DNA of 15,621 nucleotides from UMGS1470 sp051889215 (GCA_051889215.1 JBJFDC010000021.1:1-15621); one strand, 5' to 3'; shown: positions 7,719 to 15,069, numbered from the stretch's first letter. Notes: generated by a model from the sequence alone, not told the origin. Numbers and translations: made by a program.

Positions 7719-8955
7719 GTTTTTGAAGATTTGGAAAGTTGTTTCCCACATGCCAATGTTTTGGGTTTTTGTTCTGTTGATGGCCATATATATGCCGACA
7801 GCAATTTTATTGCCTGCCGAAAACGATGTTGTTGTGGTCTGCACTGGAATTGGCATTGACAAGGCGGACGAGGGGATTGAACTTTCACTTTTGACCTTGA
7901 TTCCTCAAAATTCTTTGACTTTTGCGGACAGTTATCGCCTTGTTTCAGCAAAAGCGAAAAACATTGCACTTGCAACAAACAAACTCATAAATTTTCTCGG
8001 CAAAAGGGTTGACTTTGCACATGCGGCATATGTCGTGTTTGGAAATGAAATATGCAAAGAGGGAATAACTGCCATCATTGAAGATTTTATGCGGTTAAAT
8101 GATATTGGGACTAATGCCACAATTTTGACAACGAATGTCACAGCAAAAGAAATGTTTGAGACAACCAAGCAATTTGACACCAATTCAGGCGAAAAAGTCA
8201 AAGATATTTTGTATAACAACAAGCGAAGTCTGATGGACGTAAACATCAGCATTGATAGATTTTATAACAACTATTTGTCCCAATCTTCTTGCTCAATCGC
8301 AAATAATATAAAACTCGTCGACTCACAAGGTGAAGGGGTTGAGGCGACCAATCAAAATGGAGTTGCCGAAGGAGCCGGCGGAACAGGCGGTGGAAATTCG
8401 TCAAATTCAAAAAAAGTGTCAAATGATGGCTCAAGTTCAATTTTTAAAAAAGCAAAAAAAGTCCTTGACCTTGAGATGGAACAAACCCAAGCACTAAACA
8501 TTGTTAACCCAAGTGCATATGAAACGCGATTTGTTATTGAAAATTATATAACTGAAGACGGGAACCCGCTTGACGTGTCTTTTGAAGTTTTGGAAAAGCA
8601 CATTAAGACAAATGCAAAAATTGAGGGCGGAAAAGCAAGAATTGATTGGGAAATATATTTTGTCCTTGATGTTTTGGGTGTTGAAAACGAGGCAAATGAC
8701 AGAATTTATAAAAATCCTCAAAAGAGCTTTGATGATGAACAAATGCAACAAAGAATATCAGATAAATTCAAAACCGAATTTTTTGGAGTCTTGGACCTTT
8801 TGAAACCTGGGGACTTGGACTGCATTGGTGTTGGTGAAACATTGAGGAGATGCGGGGCAAAAAAATACCGAAAATTTGTTGAGAGTTTGGGGCCAAATCC
8901 AAACATTCTTGAAAATGTTGAATATTCTCTAAACATTTTGATTACGACAAAATAA
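7708..8955 (+). CDS. gerC: Spore germinant receptor subunit C (GerAC-like), without lipobox cysteine
   Basis: This 415-residue protein is the C subunit, normally a lipoprotein on the outer face of the inner spore membrane. The start is ATG 7708, preceded by AAGGAGG; a longer reading from 7657 is rejected because it lies inside gerB and has no SD. Family features are VCTGIGIDKADEGIELSLLT (44-63), the region FLGKRVDFAHAAYVVFG (96-112) with EDFMRLNDI (125-133), and the C-terminal EVEYSLN-like ending (NVEYSLNILITTK). GerC proteins usually begin with a signal peptide ending in L..GC followed by W; here the hydrophobic segment (about 16-37) ends MPTAILLPAENDV with no cysteine. The first Cys, C45, lies in the first strand of the fold. 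A Gly/Ser/Asn-rich linker (about 205-245) sits between the two halves. The assignment is supported by operon position as well as sequence. Confidence 0.9.
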   Translation: MKNKFLKIWKVVSHMPMFWVFVLLMAIYMPTAILLPAENDVVVVCTGIGIDKADEGIELSLLTLIPQNSLTFADSYRLVSAKAKNIALATNKLINFLGKRVDFAHAAYVVFGNEICKEGITAIIEDFMRLNDIGTNATILTTNVTAKEMFETTKQFDTNSGEKVKDILYNNKRSLMDVNISIDRFYNNYLSQSSCSIANNIKLVDSQGEGVEATNQNGVAEGAGGTGGGNSSNSKKVSNDGSSSIFKKAKKVLDLEMEQTQALNIVNPSAYETRFVIENYITEDGNPLDVSFEVLEKHIKTNAKIEGGKARIDWEIYFVLDVLGVENEANDRIYKNPQKSFDDEQMQQRISDKFKTEFFGVLDLLKPGDLDCIGVGETLRRCGAKKYRKFVESLGPNPNILENVEYSLNILITTK

Positions 8956-8979
8956 AAAAAGCATATTTTATGCTTTTTT
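8955..8979. terminator. Bidirectional terminator between gerC and dnaI
   Basis: AAAAAAGCATA (8955-8965) and TATGCTTTTTT (8969-8979) form an 11-bp stem with a 3-base loop. In the plus direction T-rich sequence continues to 8991. In the minus direction the A-run of the left arm supplies the T-tract. The gerC stop overlaps the left edge, and the dnaI stop (8968-8970) straddles the loop and right arm. Confidence 0.85.
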
Positions 8980-9918
8980 GTTTTGTTTTTTGAGTCTTGC
9001 GTCATCTGCAATCAGGTGAATTGCAAGCGAGTTGTTTTTGTTGAGAAGTCTGGACAATATTCTTTCGCCATATCTGTCGCGGAATTCACTGGTTGAAAGA
9101 TTTGTTGAAAACACCGTGCTTTTTCCTCTGTTAAACCTTTCGTTGACGATGAGATAAAGATATTCGAGTGTGACGTTTTTATAAATCGGTTCAGTTCCGA
9201 GGTCGTCAATAATCAACACATCGCAATCAAGATATGGGGCAATAATGGTTGGTTTTGCTTCGTCAATCGCCTTGTGATAATTCATTAATGTGTCGCCAAG
9301 ATTAAATGACGATGTGAACATGACGACATTTCCAAGATTCATGAGTTTGTTCGCCATTGCCTCGGTTAAAAATGTTTTTCCAACACCAGTGTTGCCAAAC
9401 AGTCCAATATTCTTGTATTTTGTCGTCTTAAACTTTTCGCACCATTCTTCCATTTTTTGGTATGCGAGTTTGATTTTTTCGCGATAATCACTTTCAAACA
9501 AGTCAAAGTTTGCATTGTCAAAGGTCGCCAAGTTTCTCGCCGTTCCAGACAAATCCAAAAGAATGGAGGTTATGATTTCTTTGAGGCAAGAACAAGGTTG
9601 ATTTCCCTCAAACCCAGTGTCGTGACATTTTGAGCATGAATAGTGCGGTGCGATTGAAAAATCTTTGCCGAAGTTTTTTTCGAGAATATCTTTTCTTTGT
9701 TTTTCAAGACTTTTGAGTTTGCTTGTTTCCTCTTTTGAATCTTTTCCCCAAAACTCTTTTTTTGAGATGTCAATCGTGAGGGCTCGCATTTCTTTGTCAA
9801 TTTTTTCAAAGTCTTTGTTTTCAAGTGCGACTTTATAGTTGGCATCGGCAATTCTTTCAGCAGATGTCTTGCGTTCTTTTAATGTTTTTAGAGCTTTGTT
9901 GAGAATTGTTCTATTCAT
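8968..9918 (-). CDS. dnaI: Helicase loader, DnaI/DnaC-type AAA+ ATPase
   Basis: This 316-residue protein has the layout of DnaI, which loads the replicative helicase onto DNA at replication initiation and restart. The N-terminal half is helical and charged, followed by a probable zinc-binding motif CSKCHDTGF...CSC (C95, C98, C109, C111). The AAA+ domain follows: Walker A GNTGVGKT (175-182), Walker B DVLIIDDLGTE (233-243), sensor segment STVFSTNLS (267-275) and DRYGERILSRL (281-291), with a candidate arginine finger. Length and zinc motif fit DnaI better than the shorter E. coli DnaC or IstB. It starts 2 bp after the stop of the DnaB/DnaD-like gene. The nearest GGAGG is about 16 nt before the ATG, farther than usual, so coupling to the upstream gene is likely. 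The adjacent order matches dnaB-dnaI in Bacillus. Confidence 0.92.
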   Translation of the reverse strand: MNRTILNKALKTLKERKTSAERIADANYKVALENKDFEKIDKEMRALTIDISKKEFWGKDSKEETSKLKSLEKQRKDILEKNFGKDFSIAPHYSCSKCHDTGFEGNQPCSCLKEIITSILLDLSGTARNLATFDNANFDLFESDYREKIKLAYQKMEEWCEKFKTTKYKNIGLFGNTGVGKTFLTEAMANKLMNLGNVVMFTSSFNLGDTLMNYHKAIDEAKPTIIAPYLDCDVLIIDDLGTEPIYKNVTLEYLYLIVNERFNRGKSTVFSTNLSTSEFRDRYGERILSRLLNKNNSLAIHLIADDARLKKQNKKA

Positions 9919-9920
9919 GA

Positions 9921-11372
9921 CTAAATTTCAATTTCCTCCAATGAGTCAAAAAGAGAGTCAAGTTGTTCTTTTGAGTAGTTGTGCCCTTTGATTGCGGCAG
10001 GATTTGATTTTTGTTGATGGTCAATGGGGAGCGCTTGAGATTTTGCTTGTTCCAAAGTTTTGACACCATTTTGTGACCAAGTTGACAAGATTTTGTTCAT
10101 ATATTGCATTGGTTGACTTTTTCCTGCGGCGATTGAACAAGCATAATTAATCAAATCTTCACCCATATTCCACGAGTTTGTCCAAGTTGAATAAAAGTCG
10201 CGGTCAAACGAATTGACAAGTCTGGACAAGCCGAGATTTTCGAGAATTTCTTTGATTTTGCTGTCAATTTCACGCAGAGACGTGATGTGTTGGGTGAGTG
10301 CATCGAACGACACGAGTCCAAGTTTGAACATTTTTGCAACCAAATCGTCCATTCCAGAAAGTGTGCGGATTGAGTGTGAAAAACAATATTTTGCAAGCAT
10401 CTTGAGAGCATCGGGCTCAAATCCCAAATTGGTCCATTTGCAAATATAATTTTCAACAATTATATCAAGATTTTCATAATACAAACCGAGTTCGCGGTTG
10501 ATTTCTTTTGCAAGAGTTGTCATGTTTTCTCTGTTGTTTTCAAAATCTTCAATCTCTTTGATGCCGAACAACTTCATTTCATAATATTTGATTAATTTTC
10601 CGTCGAGCATTTCAAAAGAGAATCGGAGATTTTTTTTCTTGCTTGTTTTGGCAACATAAATTATTGTGCCCTTGTCAAATCCAAGATTTTTGCACCATTT
10701 TGTGAAGAGTTCATTGTCCTCATGGGTTGGCTTTCTTTTTGAACCAAGCGCCTTAAAAACATCGGCGACATCAGAGCCAATAAGTTCAAACTCTTTTAAT
10801 CTTTCCTCAACTTTTTGAGTTGTCGTGATGTTTTCTTGCGCCCAGTTTTTGGCAACTGTTGTGATGTAGGCGTGTCCAACGTTATTTCCTTTGAGTCCCA
10901 CACAATAACTCATAATCATGAGCAAAGCTTCTGGCTCGATGTGAAAACTTTCAATCACGGTGTAGTATTCTGTGTATTCGTTTGGTGTTATCATTCTGCC
11001 AGTGATGATTTCTTGCGCTTGAGCATTGAATGCACTATATTTGTCTTTATTGAATTTTTTTGAATTGTTTATAAAATTTTTTAGTGGCATATATTTGATT
11101 GAAACAGGATAGGTTGAAAGAACTTGAACAAGGCCTTGCTCTTGCCAATACATAAACGAGTCCAAAATGTCTTGTTCGCTCATTGAAAGCACTTTGGCAA
11201 AACTTTCGAGCGTGTTGTCGTGAGCATTTGCGTGAGAGCACATATAAAGTCCATAAATATAAACTTTGACAGTTCCTTCTGGTGCATATGGCAAAAACTC
11301 GTTAACAAAAATGTTATCGAGTTCGAGTTTGTTGTTTATTATTAGTTCAGATGAATAGCTGCAAAGTCCCAT
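9921..11372 (-). CDS. DnaB/DnaD-like replication initiation protein
   Basis: This 483-residue protein belongs to the DnaD/DnaB primosome family of Firmicutes, which remodels origin DNA and recruits the helicase loader. Residues 1-100 look like the winged-helix DDBH1 part (EGTVKVYIYGLYMC, then helix blocks ending GLVQVLSTYPVSIKY). Helical DDBH2-like modules follow: ITPNEYTEYYTVIESFHIEPEALLMIMSYCV... with YITTVAKNWA (128-178), and a last copy closing with YMNKILSTWSQNGVKTLEQA (424-443), the typical YxxxILxxW ending. A further copy is suggested at about 300-370 (IICKW-like, GFEPDALKMLAKYC). The tail EQLDSLFDSLEEIEI is family-like. The length is near that of Bacillus DnaB (472 residues) rather than DnaD (232), and its place before dnaI also argues for a DnaB role. 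SD AGAGGT precedes the ATG. Confidence 0.88.
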   Translation of the reverse strand: MGLCSYSSELIINNKLELDNIFVNEFLPYAPEGTVKVYIYGLYMCSHANAHDNTLESFAKVLSMSEQDILDSFMYWQEQGLVQVLSTYPVSIKYMPLKNFINNSKKFNKDKYSAFNAQAQEIITGRMITPNEYTEYYTVIESFHIEPEALLMIMSYCVGLKGNNVGHAYITTVAKNWAQENITTTQKVEERLKEFELIGSDVADVFKALGSKRKPTHEDNELFTKWCKNLGFDKGTIIYVAKTSKKKNLRFSFEMLDGKLIKYYEMKLFGIKEIEDFENNRENMTTLAKEINRELGLYYENLDIIVENYICKWTNLGFEPDALKMLAKYCFSHSIRTLSGMDDLVAKMFKLGLVSFDALTQHITSLREIDSKIKEILENLGLSRLVNSFDRDFYSTWTNSWNMGEDLINYACSIAAGKSQPMQYMNKILSTWSQNGVKTLEQAKSQALPIDHQQKSNPAAIKGHNYSKEQLDSLFDSLEEIEI

Positions 11373-11414
11373 AAATACCTCTTTGGTGTAATTTAGTTTA
11401 ACATATAAAATATT

Positions 11415-11444
11415 TTAATACAATCAAAAATTTAGATTTGTCAA
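11415..11444 (-). promoter_or_regulatory. Possible sigma-A promoter of the DnaB/DnaD-like gene and dnaI
   Basis: On the minus strand, a perfect TTGACA (11439-11444) and TATTAA (11415-11420) are separated by 18 bp, about 43 bp before the ATG. It lies in the 75-bp spacer after spmB. No terminator is visible in this spacer, so read-through from spmAB remains possible. Confidence 0.4.
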
Positions 11445-11447
11445 AAT

Positions 11448-11954
11448 TTACATAATTCGACAAACAAGGCAAGAAAAGATTGCACCAACCAATGTGCAAG
11501 CAAGCGCAAGGGGAATGGCATATCCGAGTTTTTTGACTGAAGTCTTTGAAAAATATATTGACGCAATATAAAATGTGGTTTCACTGCTTCCCGCAATCAC
11601 ACATGCGCAACGAGAAATAAACGAGTCGGCGCCATATTCTTTTATTATGCTTTCCAAAACTGCGATTGAACCGCTTCCAGTAAAAGGTTTGAGCAACACA
11701 AGTTCGATGATTTCTGACGGCATTCCAATTGCGCCAAAGACTGGAGAAAGTGTTCTGACAAGAAAAGATGTTATCCCACTCACTCTCAAAAGTCCCACAC
11801 AAATGAGTATCGCCGCCACATAACAAAAAATATCAATTCCAAGCATCAAACCCTTTTTTGCACCAACCGTAAAATTGTCATAGCAGTTTACTTTTTTGAT
11901 TTTTCCATAAACCAAAACAAAAAGAAAAAGGGCGGGCATGATGTATGGCGTCAT
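11448..11954 (-). CDS. spmB: Spore maturation protein B
   Basis: This 168-residue membrane protein matches SpmB, which with SpmA is needed in Bacillus for proper dehydration of the spore core. Conserved blocks are LVLLKPFTGSGSIAVLESII (85-104) and CVIAGSSETTFYIASIYF (118-135), characteristic of the nucleoside-recognition (Gate) domain shared by SpmA, SpmB and nucleoside transporters. Four to five hydrophobic segments are visible. The ATG overlaps the spmA stop by 4 nt (ATGA), and SD GAGGAGG lies 5 nt before it, inside spmA. Length is normal. The transported or bound molecule is unknown for the family. Confidence 0.95.
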   Translation of the reverse strand: MTPYIMPALFLFVLVYGKIKKVNCYDNFTVGAKKGLMLGIDIFCYVAAILICVGLLRVSGITSFLVRTLSPVFGAIGMPSEIIELVLLKPFTGSGSIAVLESIIKEYGADSFISRCACVIAGSSETTFYIASIYFSKTSVKKLGYAIPLALACTLVGAIFSCLVCRIM

Positions 11955-12523
11955 TTTTTCCTCCTCATTCTTTTTAATTTTTCAATCAAGAACACAAATG
12001 CGATGCCAAGACCAGTCGTCAGGGCTGTTGAAAGCATTGTTGGCAAAATTATGTCCGCCGCATTTTGACTTCCCGCCGCAAGACGCAAACTTATTGCGGT
12101 TGTTGGAAGGAGTTGGATTGAAGTCGCGTTTATGATAAAAAGCATAATCATTCCAAATGTTGGAAAACCGCTCTCATCGTCCATTGTTTTCATTGCCTCA
12201 ATCCCTGCGGGTGTTGCAGCAGAACCAAGCCCCAAAATGTTTGCGGCGATGTTGAGAGATATTTGTTGTTGGGCATAGGGGTTGTCCGTCTTGAATAACC
12301 TTTTTGTTATGGGACGAAAGAATTTTGCAAGTTTTTCGGTCGCACCAGACGCATCGAGGATTTCAAACATTCCTAGCCAAACCGCATACATTGAACAAAG
12401 ATTGAGGCAAAGCATGAGGGCGGAGGCGGACGAGGAGAGCATTGATGAGAGAATTGCGTCTGGTCGAGAAATCAAAAGACAGACAAAACTTGTTATCATC
12501 AGGAAAATCCATATTGCATTCAT
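11951..12523 (-). CDS. spmA: Spore maturation protein A
   Basis: This 190-residue membrane protein matches SpmA, partner of SpmB in spore core dehydration. Conserved blocks are MYAVWLGMFEI (45-55), NIAANILGLGSAATPAGIEA (91-110) followed by MKTM, and INATSIQLLPTTAISLR (131-147), with a basic tail. The N-terminus MNAIWIFLMI resembles the start of known SpmA proteins, so ATG 12523 is probably right even though no SD is visible. A CATACAAT box lies only 5 nt upstream, placing a predicted transcript start on the ATG. In Bacillus spmAB follows dacB under sigma-E; here no dacB is present upstream within the window, and an AT-rich spacer separates it from the M1 peptidase gene. Confidence 0.95.
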   Translation of the reverse strand: MNAIWIFLMITSFVCLLISRPDAILSSMLSSSASALMLCLNLCSMYAVWLGMFEILDASGATEKLAKFFRPITKRLFKTDNPYAQQQISLNIAANILGLGSAATPAGIEAMKTMDDESGFPTFGMIMLFIINATSIQLLPTTAISLRLAAGSQNAADIILPTMLSTALTTGLGIAFVFLIEKLKRMRRKK

Positions 12524-12528
12524 GAAGT

Positions 12529-12536
12529 ATTGTATG
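12529..12536 (-). promoter_or_regulatory. Possible sigma-E-type -10 element of spmAB
   Basis: Minus-strand CATACAAT is identical to the Bacillus sigma-E -10 consensus CATACAHT, and spmAB is a mother-cell sigma-E target in Bacillus. The -35 at the expected distance (GCAAAAC) fits only about 4 of 7 positions. Transcription would begin on the spmA start codon, giving a leaderless message. This is a tentative call. Confidence 0.3.
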
Positions 12537-12580
12537 AAAGAAAAGTTGCGGTTTTGCCAAAAAATATGTGCGACGAAAGA

Positions 12581-12633
12581 AATTAATTAAAAATAATTCA
12601 AATTAATTAAAAAATAATTGCAAAATTAATTAA
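12581..12633. repeat. Three direct copies of AATTAATTAA in an AT-rich spacer
   Basis: AATTAATTAA occurs at 12581, 12601 and 12624, spaced 20 and 23 bp. The first two copies are followed by a similar AAATAATT stretch. The surrounding spacer (12524-12699) is almost pure A/T and holds no gene that I can see. No DnaA-box-like TTATCCACA sequence is present. Confidence 0.6.
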
Positions 12634-12652
12634 ATAAATTAAAAAAATAAAC

Positions 12653-12681
12653 AAGAATTAAATATAATATATTTAATTCTT
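12653..12681 (-). terminator. AT-rich hairpin, probable terminator of the M1 peptidase gene
   Basis: AAGAATTAAATAT (12653-12665) pairs perfectly with ATATTTAATTCTT (12669-12681) around a 3-base loop. On the minus strand it lies 19 bp past the M1 stop and is followed by TGTTTATTTTTTT. The plus direction is also T-rich. The stem is long but only A:T apart from one G:C pair, so its strength is uncertain. Confidence 0.6.
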
Positions 12682-12699
12682 TATTTTTTATTTTAATTA

Positions 12700-14190
12700 T
12701 TAAATTTGATTTATTATTATGATTTTTCCCTCAATCCACGCATCAAACAAAGAGTCCAAATCGCATTTGCTTGACCTCTCAAACGCGGCAATAAGATTTT
12801 CGGGGCGTGCAATGGAAAATTTGTTTTCCTCAAAATATGTTTTCAGCCCCCCAAAGAATGCCTTGTCTCCAATGATTTGGCGGACGCTGTCAAAAATCAA
12901 CATTCCTTTGACATATGCAATATAAGTGTATTCGGTTTCGGTCGGATATTGGTTAAGTTCTCTATCCATTGTTGTGTCAACACTGCCCAAAACGTTTTGA
13001 TAGATTGAAACAAATAGCGAATAATTTTTCCAGTTGTTTTTGACAATGTCTTGAATTTTTATCCCATATTTTGGGTTCTTTTCATAAAACAGCGCGGTTG
13101 AATATTCAGTGAGACCTTCGTCAAGCCATGAAGAAGAATATTCGTTGTTTCCGACAAGAGAATACCACCATTGATGTGCGGCTTCATGGACAATGACATT
13201 TGTGTATTCTTCATAAGTTGAGCAAGCGTCAGAAATATAGATTAGATTTGGATATTCCATTCCTCCGTGAACAAAATTTGCTTCAACGACACTGAGTTGA
13301 GAATAAGGATATTTTCCAAACAAAGTGTTGAATGTTTTTATTGATTTTTTTGCAGTGTCAAGTGACTTTTCGGGTTGGGTGTCGCCATAGTAATAATAGT
13401 TTATTTGCGTCCCATCAATTTCACCTGACAATGTCTTGAATTTTTCAGAACATACGATTGCAAAATCTCGAACTGCTTTTGCTTCAATTTGAACAGTTTT
13501 GCAATTTTCGTCATATTGAGTTTTTTGTTGATTTCCGGTTGAGGCAACAACATATTTATTTGGACAAGTGAAGTTGACATTGTAGTTTGATATCTCGGAA
13601 TAAAACGGGTCGCCATTTGACGAATACACATCTTGCTTGAATTCGCCGTTTTCATAGACGCACGCAACTGGATAGAAGTTTGCAATGTTGATTGTGTTGT
13701 TGCCATATCCAAAGCGGTGATTCATGTTTGGCAAAACAACATCATAATCAATTTTAATTTCGATGCTGTCGTCGGGATATAGGTCTTGACCAAACTCAAT
13801 TTCCAAGATGTTTTGATCGACACCGCAAATTGAGAACTCTTTTGCCAAACTGCTCACCACAACACCATTTATTGTGATATTCCCATAACTCTTGCCGTTT
13901 GGATATGCGCGTGACGAGCTTGATAAACTCACGGGCGGATATTTTGAACCTTCTCGAAATGCATTTGGATATAGGTGCATGTCAAGTTTTTTGAGCACTG
14001 ATTCGGTGTTGTTTTTGTAGTTGAGGGTTTGAGAGCAATTCATTGTCATGTTGTCATTGAGGACAATATCAATCGAATATGTGCTGACATTTTTCGCAAT
14101 TTTGTCCAAATCGGACTTTGCGCAGCCGACAAACGAAATTGCCACGAAAACAATAAAAAAAGCAATAAAAAATTTCTTTAGATTTTTCAT
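12700..14190 (-). CDS. Lipoprotein zinc aminopeptidase-like protein, peptidase family M1
   Basis: This 496-residue protein carries a lipoprotein signal: KK, a hydrophobic core and lipobox SFVGC with C23 as lipidation site, so it is expected on the outer face of the membrane. The catalytic region is of the gluzincin M1 type: the exopeptidase motif is GGMEYP (309-314) in place of GAMEN, zinc ligands are H335 and H339 in HEAAHQWW, the catalytic base is E336, and the third ligand is E358 in WLDEGLTEY, 18 residues after H339. Y426 in AYVKG is the likely transition-state tyrosine. The N-terminal 30-240 region fits the beta-rich M1 domain. The protein is shorter than classical M1 enzymes because the C-terminal helical domain is reduced or absent. 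The start ATG has SD GAGGT 4 nt upstream. It would trim peptides outside the cell; the substrate is unknown. Confidence 0.92.
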   Translation of the reverse strand: MKNLKKFFIAFFIVFVAISFVGCAKSDLDKIAKNVSTYSIDIVLNDNMTMNCSQTLNYKNNTESVLKKLDMHLYPNAFREGSKYPPVSLSSSSRAYPNGKSYGNITINGVVVSSLAKEFSICGVDQNILEIEFGQDLYPDDSIEIKIDYDVVLPNMNHRFGYGNNTINIANFYPVACVYENGEFKQDVYSSNGDPFYSEISNYNVNFTCPNKYVVASTGNQQKTQYDENCKTVQIEAKAVRDFAIVCSEKFKTLSGEIDGTQINYYYYGDTQPEKSLDTAKKSIKTFNTLFGKYPYSQLSVVEANFVHGGMEYPNLIYISDACSTYEEYTNVIVHEAAHQWWYSLVGNNEYSSSWLDEGLTEYSTALFYEKNPKYGIKIQDIVKNNWKNYSLFVSIYQNVLGSVDTTMDRELNQYPTETEYTYIAYVKGMLIFDSVRQIIGDKAFFGGLKTYFEENKFSIARPENLIAAFERSSKCDLDSLFDAWIEGKIIIINQI

Positions 14191-14204
14191 AATTACCTCG
14201 CCAT

Positions 14205-14210
14205 ATTATA
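14205..14210 (-). promoter_or_regulatory. Possible -10 box of the M1 peptidase gene
   Basis: A perfect minus-strand TATAAT lies only 5 bp before the GAGGT SD, implying a transcript start at or next to the SD. No good -35 is found 16-18 bp upstream (best TTCTTA), so the call is weak. Confidence 0.3.
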
Positions 14211-14249
14211 TGTGCGAAAAGGTTGATTAAGAATATATTTTTAAATTGT

Positions 14250-14277
14250 TTGAAAACAACAGAATGTGTGCTACAAT
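14250..14277 (+). promoter_or_regulatory. Sigma-A promoter with extended -10 in front of tatD
   Basis: TTGAAA (14250-14255), a 16-bp spacer and TACAAT (14272-14277), with TGC directly before the -10 giving an extended -10. The -10 ends 6 nt before the tatD ATG, so the predicted transcript begins at the start codon. Confidence 0.55.
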
Positions 14278-14283
14278 GCTTGC

Positions 14284-15069
14284 ATGGAAAAACTTATTGA
14301 TGTTCATGCTCACCTTGATGATTGCCAATTTGAAAACGATGTCAAACTGGTCGTTGAACGAGCAAAATCGTGTGGGGTTGAAAAAATAATAACAAACGGA
14401 ACAAATGTTTTGTCATCAAAGCGTGCGGTGCAAATTGCGGGGCTATTTGACAATGTTTTTTGCACTGTTGGAATTCACCCGGAAGACATTGATGAATTGA
14501 AGAGTGAAGACTTTTTGAAAATTGAGGAATTGGCGCGCGAAAAAAAAGTGCTTGCGATTGGAGAAATTGGGCTTGACTATCATTTTCGTGACGACAACAA
14601 AGCCATGCAAATCAAAGTGTTTGAAACACAACTAAAACTTGCACACAAACTCAATTTGCCTGTTGTGATTCACTGTCGCGATGCAGTGGGGGATATGCTT
14701 GAAATTTTGAAAAGAAACAAAAATCTCCTTTCAAATGGAGCGCTCATGCATTGCTTTTCTGAAAGCGTTGAGGTGTATCGAGAAATTGAGAAAATGGGGC
14801 TATATATCAGCGTTGGGGGCGTGTTGACTTTTAATAATGCAAAAAAGATTGTTGATGTTGCAAAAGTTTGTGACCGCTCAAAAATTGTGATTGAAACAGA
14901 TTCGCCATATCTTGCACCAAGTCCCAAAAGAGGCACGCGAAACGAGCCGCAAAATGTGAGATTTGTCGCGCACAAACTCGCTGAAATTTGGGGTGTGGGC
15001 GAGGAAGAAGTGGCAAAAATAACAACCGAAAATGCAATGAGATTGTTTTGGAGAAATTATGGAATTTGA
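14284..15069 (+). CDS. tatD: TatD-family metal-dependent deoxyribonuclease
   Basis: This 261-residue protein is a TatD-type hydrolase, a metal-dependent TIM-barrel nuclease of the amidohydrolase superfamily implicated in DNA processing. Metal ligands are visible in order: H8 and H10 (DVHAHLDD), E94 (AIGEIGLDYH), H130 (VVIHCRD), H156 (LMHCFSE) and D206 (IETDSPYLAP). PKRGTRNEPQNV (214-225) is the usual signature. I choose ATG 14284 because family members start just before HAHLD; a GTG at 14266 is in frame but lies between the promoter boxes. No SD is visible at either start. The stop overlaps the rsmA start by 11 nt. In Bacillus the order is tatD (yabD)-rnmV-rsmA; rnmV is absent here. Transcription is divergent from the M1 gene. 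Confidence 0.95.
   Translation: MEKLIDVHAHLDDCQFENDVKLVVERAKSCGVEKIITNGTNVLSSKRAVQIAGLFDNVFCTVGIHPEDIDELKSEDFLKIEELAREKKVLAIGEIGLDYHFRDDNKAMQIKVFETQLKLAHKLNLPVVIHCRDAVGDMLEILKRNKNLLSNGALMHCFSESVEVYREIEKMGLYISVGGVLTFNNAKKIVDVAKVCDRSKIVIETDSPYLAPSPKRGTRNEPQNVRFVAHKLAEIWGVGEEEVAKITTENAMRLFWRNYGI

Noticed and set aside
7370..7978. 202-codon open frame on the minus strand opposite gerB and gerC
   Set aside because: Antisense to a conserved operon, low-complexity composition and no SD or motif.
12581..12699. Replication origin or unwinding element near the DnaB/DnaD-like gene and dnaI
   Set aside because: AT-richness is present but no DnaA-box-like sequences and no dnaA gene were seen.
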